A stretch of 9,136 bases of DNA from Spirochaetaceae bacterium (GTDB lineage Bacteria > Spirochaetota > Spirochaetia > Treponematales > Breznakiellaceae), in assembly GCA_031265635.1 (NCBI GenBank), contig JAISCK010000165.1:1-9136 (forward strand). The letters are read 5' to 3'. The notes under the pieces are model-generated. The model was not told where the DNA came from. It did no database searches and saw only the letters and a list, made by a program, of their open reading frames with translations. Positions 5,877 to 9,136 of this stretch are shown one piece after another (position 1 is the first letter of the stretch; each line of letters starts with the position of its first letter). The translations under genes were made by a program, and so were the position numbers.

Positions 5877-7523
5877 TTACACCTTTTTCCGGTTTATGGC
5901 TATTCGTATCAGGACCCAGGCAAAGGAAAGGGCCGAAAAGCCAAGAGTAAGCAGGGGAACATAGTCGCCCCGGCGGGTATAGAGGGTTTTTTCGTCCATA
6001 AGGGGAACCGATACGCTAAGCTGGGCCTCGGCAAAGGCCGGCGCCATAGCCAGTATCCTTCCCGAAGGAAGAATGGCGCAGGTCTGGCCCGACGCCGTTG
6101 AGCGCACCATTGAGCGGCGGTTTTCCACCGCCCTGAATACCGCCATGGACAGGTGCTGCATCTGGGCGGGAAGGCTCTTTGACCAGGCGTCGTTGGAAAG
6201 GTTGACGATTACTTCCGCGCCGGCAAGGACAAATTCACGGGAAAGATACCCGAAGGTATCCTCAAAACAGACGGGGGTAGAAAATTTTATGCCGCCGCTG
6301 TCAAACACCGTAAAGGTGTCGCCGCGCTCCCAGAGGTGGGTATCGGCCTTCTCAAGGGCGGCGTAAATGCCGGGGAAGCGCTTTTTGTAGGGAAAATGCT
6401 CGGTAAAGGGAACCAGATGTACCTTGCGGTACTCTTCAATCTGCTTGCCCCGGTCAAAGAGTATAACGGCGTTATAATCCACCCGGTGGCCGGTATCGGG
6501 ATCGGGGTTCTTAACCGGGTCCTTGCGGCCGTCGTCATTGCCTATCACAAAGGGCACGTCCTGGTTTTCAAGAAATTTGAGGAGATCCCTCACCAAAAGG
6601 TACGATGCCTGATCATCCCGGTAGGTCTCGTGCCAGAATATGCGGGGAACAAAGGCCGTTTCCGACCATACCACAAGATCGGGCCTGGGGTCCCCGGCAA
6701 GGGCTTCAAGGGAAAGCCTTTTCAATATTTCAAAATTTTTCCGGTAGGCGTTTATCCCTCCCACCCAGGGATCGTCATTGTGCTGCACCAGGGCAAAGCG
6801 GGCGGCGCGTTGGGCGGCATAGCCCCGGTTTCCCTGTACAAGGCCGAACACGAGGGTAAAGGCCAGGGCGAAAACCCAGACGCCGAGTACATACCGTTCC
6901 CTGAGGGCAAAACGGGCGAAAGAATTTTTGAGCGCCTGTTTCAGGCCCCGCTCCGCCGGCCTGTTGTCAAGCCCCCGCAGCGCCCAGGCGCAGGCGGCTG
7001 AGGGAAAGACCACCAGTGCCGAAACTCCCCATACCCCGAAAAGGGACGCTATCTGGATAATGGGCCAGAGTTGCCACTGGGAATAGCCGGTGATGCCGTA
7101 GGGATAGCCAAGAAAGCCCAGGGTGCGCAGGTATTCGTAGCTTATCCACAGCGCCCACTGGACAAGATAGCCCCTTCTCCTGAAAAGAACCGACGCCGCC
7201 TTGAGCAGGGGGAAAAAGGCCGCGAAGTACAGTAAATAGACGCTCCCGGCAATGATTCCGGCCAGGGGATGAAACGTGGTAAGCCAGTAATTAAAAAGCC
7301 CGTAGGCGCCGTATCCGTACAGGGCGCCCCAGAGAACGGAACTCTTCCACGAACAGGCATTAACAAGGCAGAAAACCGGCACATAGGCTATCCAGGCAAG
7401 GAGAGGAAGGCCGTTGGTAAAAACCGGATTGGGAAAAGAAGCGGCAAAAAGCAGCGCCGCGGCTATCACAAAACCCAGGTGAGTCAGAAAAACAAACGCC
7501 GGGGGTTTTTGAAATTCCGCCAT
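5877..7523 (-). CDS. lnt: Apolipoprotein N-acyltransferase
   Basis: Lnt adds the third acyl chain to the N-terminal Cys of lipoproteins at the periplasmic face of the inner membrane. The 548-residue product, near the usual size of 500-550, has an N-terminal block of about seven membrane segments (roughly 10-30, 38-56, 62-84, 86-107, 120-136, 155-180, 211-230). A nitrilase-like domain (about 240-505) and a final membrane helix (about 522-541) follow. The catalytic triad is visible: Glu288 in VVWSETAFVP, Lys367 in EEYRKVHLVPFTEHFP and Cys419 in STPVCFED. NLSNDAWSKS (441-450) is the conserved active-site loop. The ATG lies 3 bp after the HU stop codon; a GAAGGA Shine-Dalgarno sits inside the HU gene end. 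A spirochaete rich in lipoproteins needs this enzyme, and the window also encodes a likely substrate (1519-2070). Confidence 0.97.
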   Translation of the reverse strand: MAEFQKPPAFVFLTHLGFVIAAALLFAASFPNPVFTNGLPLLAWIAYVPVFCLVNACSWKSSVLWGALYGYGAYGLFNYWLTTFHPLAGIIAGSVYLLYFAAFFPLLKAASVLFRRRGYLVQWALWISYEYLRTLGFLGYPYGITGYSQWQLWPIIQIASLFGVWGVSALVVFPSAACAWALRGLDNRPAERGLKQALKNSFARFALRERYVLGVWVFALAFTLVFGLVQGNRGYAAQRAARFALVQHNDDPWVGGINAYRKNFEILKRLSLEALAGDPRPDLVVWSETAFVPRIFWHETYRDDQASYLLVRDLLKFLENQDVPFVIGNDDGRKDPVKNPDPDTGHRVDYNAVILFDRGKQIEEYRKVHLVPFTEHFPYKKRFPGIYAALEKADTHLWERGDTFTVFDSGGIKFSTPVCFEDTFGYLSREFVLAGAEVIVNLSNDAWSKSLPAQMQHLSMAVFRAVENRRSMVRSTASGQTCAILPSGRILAMAPAFAEAQLSVSVPLMDEKTLYTRRGDYVPLLTLGFSALSFAWVLIRIAINRKKV

Positions 7524-7526
7524 CCC

Positions 7527-7841
7527 TTAGTTTCCTTCATTTTCGCCTATATTCCAGACATCCTGCTTGAGTTCTTTTCCGGGCCTGAACGCGGCAATGC
7601 CGTGGGAATTGACCGATACCGCTTCGCCGGTTTTGGGATTACGGGCTTTTTTTCTTCCTTTTCTGAGACGGGTTTCAAAGGTCCCAAAGCCCCGCAGCTC
7701 TATGATATGCCGCTTGATAAGGGCGTCCTTGATCTCTTCGATAAAAGAATCAACCGCGGTCTTTATATCTTTCCGGTTGATTCCCTTTTTCTGATAGATC
7801 GCGTCAATAATATCGGCTTTGGTGATCTTCTTTTCTGCCAT
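7527..7841 (-). CDS. HU/IHF-family nucleoid DNA-binding protein
   Basis: The 104-residue product has the HU fold order: helical dimerisation region (4-45, ITKADIIDAIYQKKGINRKD), the GFGTFETRLRKGRKKARNPKTGE arm region (51-73) with the DNA-intercalating Pro at 69, and the closing AFRPGKELK helix (84-92). The arm is especially basic. A tail of about 12 residues after the usual end of HU (DVWNIGENEGN) is neutral to acidic. It bends and compacts DNA, probably as a homodimer, since no second subunit is seen here. The ATG is preceded by GAGGG about 5 nt upstream. The gene follows rpsT by 42 nt and precedes lnt by 3 nt, so it is probably co-transcribed with both. A TATACT-like -10 (minus strand, 7879-7874) might give an additional promoter, but no good -35 accompanies it. 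Confidence 0.96.
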   Translation of the reverse strand: MAEKKITKADIIDAIYQKKGINRKDIKTAVDSFIEEIKDALIKRHIIELRGFGTFETRLRKGRKKARNPKTGEAVSVNSHGIAAFRPGKELKQDVWNIGENEGN

Positions 7842-7883
7842 TATACCCTCATACCATCACATAATGTATGGACAGTATACAAA

Positions 7884-8159
7884 TTACCGGGCGGTTTTGA
7901 GGGAATTGTACAGGCGCTGCATCCTTGATTTTTTCCGGGCGGCGGCGTTTTTCTTGATGATCCCCTTGCGGGCCGCTGAGTCAAGCCCCCGAATCATGTC
8001 CTTGAGAGCCGCTTCCGCCTCAACCGTTTCCTTTTTCTGGGCCAGGTACACAAATTTCTTGACGCTGGTACGAACCGAACTCTTGACCGACTTGTTCCTG
8101 AGCCGCCGCTCTTCGCTCTGGCGATGGCGTTTTTCAGCCGAGCTGTATTTTTTTGCCAA
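7884..8159 (-). CDS. rpsT: 30S ribosomal protein S20, TTG start
   Basis: The 91-residue Lys/Arg-rich, all-helical protein is typical of S20 in length and composition. It shows the usual N-terminal SSAEKRHRQSEERRLRNKS with a downstream IKKNAAARKKSRMQRLYNSL. S20 binds 16S rRNA early in 30S assembly. The start is TTG at 8159-8157: it gives the expected M-A-K-K N-terminus and has a strong GGAGG 7 nt upstream (8171-8167), while no ATG suits. E. coli rpsT also uses a UUG start, which is part of its autogenous translational control, so the rare start may matter here too. It lies 45 nt after the zinc-ribbon gene and 42 nt before the HU gene. Confidence 0.96.
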   Translation of the reverse strand: MAKKYSSAEKRHRQSEERRLRNKSVKSSVRTSVKKFVYLAQKKETVEAEAALKDMIRGLDSAARKGIIKKNAAARKKSRMQRLYNSLKTAR

Positions 8160-8204
8160 AGGATGACCTCCACTGCATATAAATTCCTCTAAAAAACCGT
8201 ATTC

Positions 8205-8375
8205 CTATCTGAAATCCGAAGGGCGCCGCTCCGTGCGCTTGCATTTTTCACATTCGGCGACATTTTTTACTTTGCCGTTTTCAAAAAGGGTCTTCATTTT
8301 GACTTCCCCGCCGCAGGAACAGAAGAATTTCTGTGTCGAACTCGCGGTACGGGCGTTTTTACTGGCCTGGGCCAT
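8205..8375 (-). CDS. Small zinc-ribbon-like protein of unknown function (56 aa)
   Basis: This short frame is easily missed. ATG at 8375-8373 is preceded by AAGGAG at a spacing of 6-7 nt, and the stop TAG is at 8207-8205. The product starts MAQASKNARTASSTQKFF and has Cys19-Ser-Cys21 followed by Cys43-x2-Cys46. These are four candidate zinc ligands arranged as CxC...CxxC across a short beta-hairpin-like segment (VKMKTLFENGKVKN). Pairing a CxC with a CxxC resembles the ligand layout of L31 in this same window, although the sequences are not otherwise alike. Basic termini (KNAR, KCKRTERR) fit RNA or ribosome binding. A good sigma70-like promoter lies upstream, and rpsT follows 45 nt downstream, so it appears to be the first gene of the ribosomal/HU/lnt block. 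Coding status is well supported by the Shine-Dalgarno, ligand pattern and position; its role is not known. Confidence 0.8.
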   Translation of the reverse strand: MAQASKNARTASSTQKFFCSCGGEVKMKTLFENGKVKNVAECEKCKRTERRPSDFR

Positions 8376-8426
8376 GATTTGCTCCTTGAAGATATGGAAT
8401 TGCCGGACTGAACAAATTTCCCGGAA

Positions 8427-8451
8427 AAGCCCAAACCCCGCAACGGGGCTT
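8427..8451 (-). promoter_or_regulatory. Leader hairpin region with two exclusive pairings, upstream of the zinc-ribbon/rpsT block
   Basis: Read on the minus strand, CCCCG-TTG-CGGGG (8448-8436) forms a tight 5-bp hairpin followed by TTT. Alternatively AAGCCC (8451-8446) pairs with GGGCTT (8432-8427), followed by TT. The two structures share bases and cannot form together. They would sit at the very 5' end of a leader of about 80 nt if transcription starts near 8457. It could stabilise mRNA, attenuate transcription or be bound by a product of the operon. Only the pairings are seen; the function is inferred. Confidence 0.4.
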
Positions 8452-8466
8452 ATGGCTTCTCATAAG
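8449..8466. promoter_or_regulatory. Candidate operator: perfect dyad CTTATG-N6-CATAAG
   Basis: CTTATG (8449-8454) and CATAAG (8461-8466) are perfect inverted repeats separated by 6 bp. The dyad overlaps the -10 hexamer and presumed start site of the minus-strand promoter, where a bound repressor would block initiation. A wider GGCTTA (8447-8452) / TAAGCC (8473-8478) repeat shares one arm. The divergent Rrf2-family gene is the obvious candidate for the binding protein. Arm symmetry is seen; the identity of the binder is inference. Confidence 0.45.
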
Positions 8467-8492
8467 ATACTATAAGCCGCCCCCGCTGTCAA
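8464..8492 (-). promoter_or_regulatory. Sigma70-like promoter for the zinc-ribbon/rpsT/HU/lnt block
   Basis: On the minus strand a consensus -35 TTGACA (8492-8487) is followed by exactly 17 bp and a -10-like TATCTT (8469-8464). The start would fall near 8457, giving a leader of about 80 nt before the ATG at 8375. This is the best promoter in the window. It overlaps the CTTATG-N6-CATAAG dyad and lies back to back with the promoter of the Rrf2 gene. Confidence 0.65.
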
Positions 8493-8499
8493 CGGCTAC

Positions 8500-8528
8500 T
8501 TGCGCCCGGACCGCAGGGAGTATATTAT
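8500..8528 (+). promoter_or_regulatory. Candidate promoter of the Rrf2-family gene
   Basis: TTGCGC (8500-8505), a 17-bp spacer and TATTAT (8523-8528) form a sigma70-like promoter with a near-consensus -10. The start would be near 8535, about 30 nt before the ATG at 8565. Its -35 is only 7 bp from the -35 of the divergent promoter, so the two polymerase sites probably interfere with each other. Confidence 0.5.
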
Positions 8529-8564
8529 GGGTATCCTGATTTGGTTCAAAAGGGGAACATTACT

Positions 8565-9008
8565 ATGAGAATTACGACCCGGGGCCGTTATGCCCTGAGA
8601 GCGATTCTGGCCATGGCCCGTCTGGGAAACGACGGGACCCCGGTATCTATCAACAGCCTGTCCGGGCTGGAGGATATTTCGCCGGTTTTTCTTGAGCAGA
8701 TTTTCTTCAAGCTGCGGAAAGCCGGCATCGTCAGTTCGGTCCGGGGTCCCGGCGGGGGCTTCTGCCTGGCCCGGCCCCTGGGGAGCCTCACCATCAAAGA
8801 TATACTTGACGCGGCCGGGGAAAACCTGGCGTGCACCTTCTGCAAAAAAAACGCCCCTGACTGCCCGCGAAAATCGTACTGCCTTTCCCATCCCATACTT
8901 GTCGAAGTATCAAATCTTGTCAACAACTACCTGGGAACGATTACCCTGGAATCAATACTCGAAAACCAGCATATCTCCGCCGAACCCCAGGCAGCGGTCC
9001 GGGCATAG
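8565..9008 (+). CDS. Rrf2-family transcriptional regulator with IscR-like Fe-S cysteines
   Basis: The 147-residue product has the Rrf2 pattern: MRITTRGRYALRAILAMA at the N-terminus, a winged helix-turn-helix (about 27-70) with ISPVFLEQIFFKLRKAGIVSSVRGPGGGF, a linker helix (DILDAAGEN) and a dimerisation helix near the C-terminus (LVEVSNLVNNYLGTITLESIL). The cluster-binding loop has Cys90, Cys93, Cys100 and Cys106 with CLSH, so His109 matches the His ligand of IscR. The spacing Cys93-x6-Cys100-x5-Cys106 differs by one from the x5/x5 of IscR and NsrR, and Cys90 is extra. Such proteins sense Fe-S status, NO or redox through a [2Fe-2S] or [4Fe-4S] cluster. The ATG at 8565 is chosen over a TTG at 8541 because the family starts M-[RK]-[IL]-[ST] and AAGGGG lies about 10 nt upstream. 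No isc/suf/nif genes are in view, so the targets are unknown; the divergent block is the nearest candidate. Confidence 0.92.
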   Translation: MRITTRGRYALRAILAMARLGNDGTPVSINSLSGLEDISPVFLEQIFFKLRKAGIVSSVRGPGGGFCLARPLGSLTIKDILDAAGENLACTFCKKNAPDCPRKSYCLSHPILVEVSNLVNNYLGTITLESILENQHISAEPQAAVRA

Positions 9009-9011
9009 GGT

Positions 9012-9136
9012 ATGACCGCCAGGGAACAGGAGAGGGCTTACCGGAAACTGGTAAGCGTCCTGCGCCAAAAACACGGAAGGGCCACTGTCGCCGATCTTAC
9101 GGCGGAAACCGCCCTTCCCCTGGAAACAGTCCGGGA
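9012..9136 (+). CDS. N-terminus of an unidentified protein, possible helix-turn-helix, truncated by window end
   Basis: An ATG at 9012, 3 bp after the stop of the Rrf2 gene, opens a frame that stays open to the window edge (41 codons). The visible part, MTAREQERAYRKLVSVLRQ followed by HGRATVADLTAETALPLETVR, is mostly helical. Its second half has the spacing of a winged-helix or MarR-like recognition segment ('ATVADLxxxTxLPLETV'). AGGG lies only 3 nt upstream of the ATG, so initiation probably relies on coupling to the Rrf2 stop. The close spacing suggests one operon. The family cannot be named from this fragment. Confidence 0.6.
   Translation, partial: MTAREQERAYRKLVSVLRQKHGRATVADLTAETALPLETVR

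Noticed and set aside
6336..7001. Plus-strand open frame of 221 codons opposite lnt
   Set aside because: It overlaps the catalytic region of lnt on the other strand, has no recognisable domain, and is explained by codon bias of lnt.
7874..7902. Separate promoter for the HU gene (TATACT at 7879-7874 on the minus strand)
   Set aside because: The -10 is good, but no acceptable -35 lies 16-18 bp upstream, so it is noted only under the HU gene.
8233..8475. Plus-strand 80-codon frame opposite the zinc-ribbon gene
   Set aside because: It lacks a good Shine-Dalgarno, and the minus-strand frame has a promoter, AAGGAG and a metal-ligand pattern.

Overview
The window looks like chromosomal DNA from a spirochaete, most likely a Treponema of moderate GC content such as the termite-gut group. 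I infer this from the gene set and order (rpsT, HU, lnt, response regulator, bactofilin, pncC, rho, rpmE), a relaxed L-F-S-C lipobox, and TTG starts. No database search was run, so the genus is a recognition-based guess.

Layout, left to right. Bases 1-499 hold a decayed FAD-dependent oxidoreductase remnant that changes reading frame partway. Next is a plus-strand pair: a stand-alone RlmK-type rRNA methyltransferase (539-1522) and a small lipoprotein (1519-2070) that starts inside its stop codon. They converge, with 3 bp between stop codons, on a long minus-strand block running from 8375 down to 2074. In transcription order this block is: a 56-residue zinc-ribbon protein, rpsT (S20), an HU-family protein, lnt (apolipoprotein N-acyltransferase), a CheY-like response regulator with a helical C-terminus, a bactofilin, pncC (CinA C-terminal amidase), a 215-bp AT-rich gap with a possible terminator, then rho and rpmE (L31). 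Upstream and divergent is a plus-strand Rrf2-family regulator with IscR-like cysteines (8565-9008), followed after 3 bp by the start of an unidentified protein that runs off the window.

How the genes relate. Most of the block is housekeeping: ribosomal proteins S20 and L31, HU, Rho and lipoprotein maturation. Embedded in it is a response regulator/bactofilin/pncC trio whose genes are 9 nt apart or overlapping. The most interesting regulatory region is 8376-8564, between the block and the Rrf2 gene. It has two back-to-back sigma70-like promoters, a perfect CTTATG-N6-CATAAG dyad lying on the -10/start region of the block promoter, and a GC-rich hairpin at the presumed 5' end of the block transcript. 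This suggests, without proving it, that a probable Fe-S or redox-sensing Rrf2 protein controls a ribosomal/envelope operon. I did not see a CRISPR array, insertion sequence, tRNA, rRNA or phage module.
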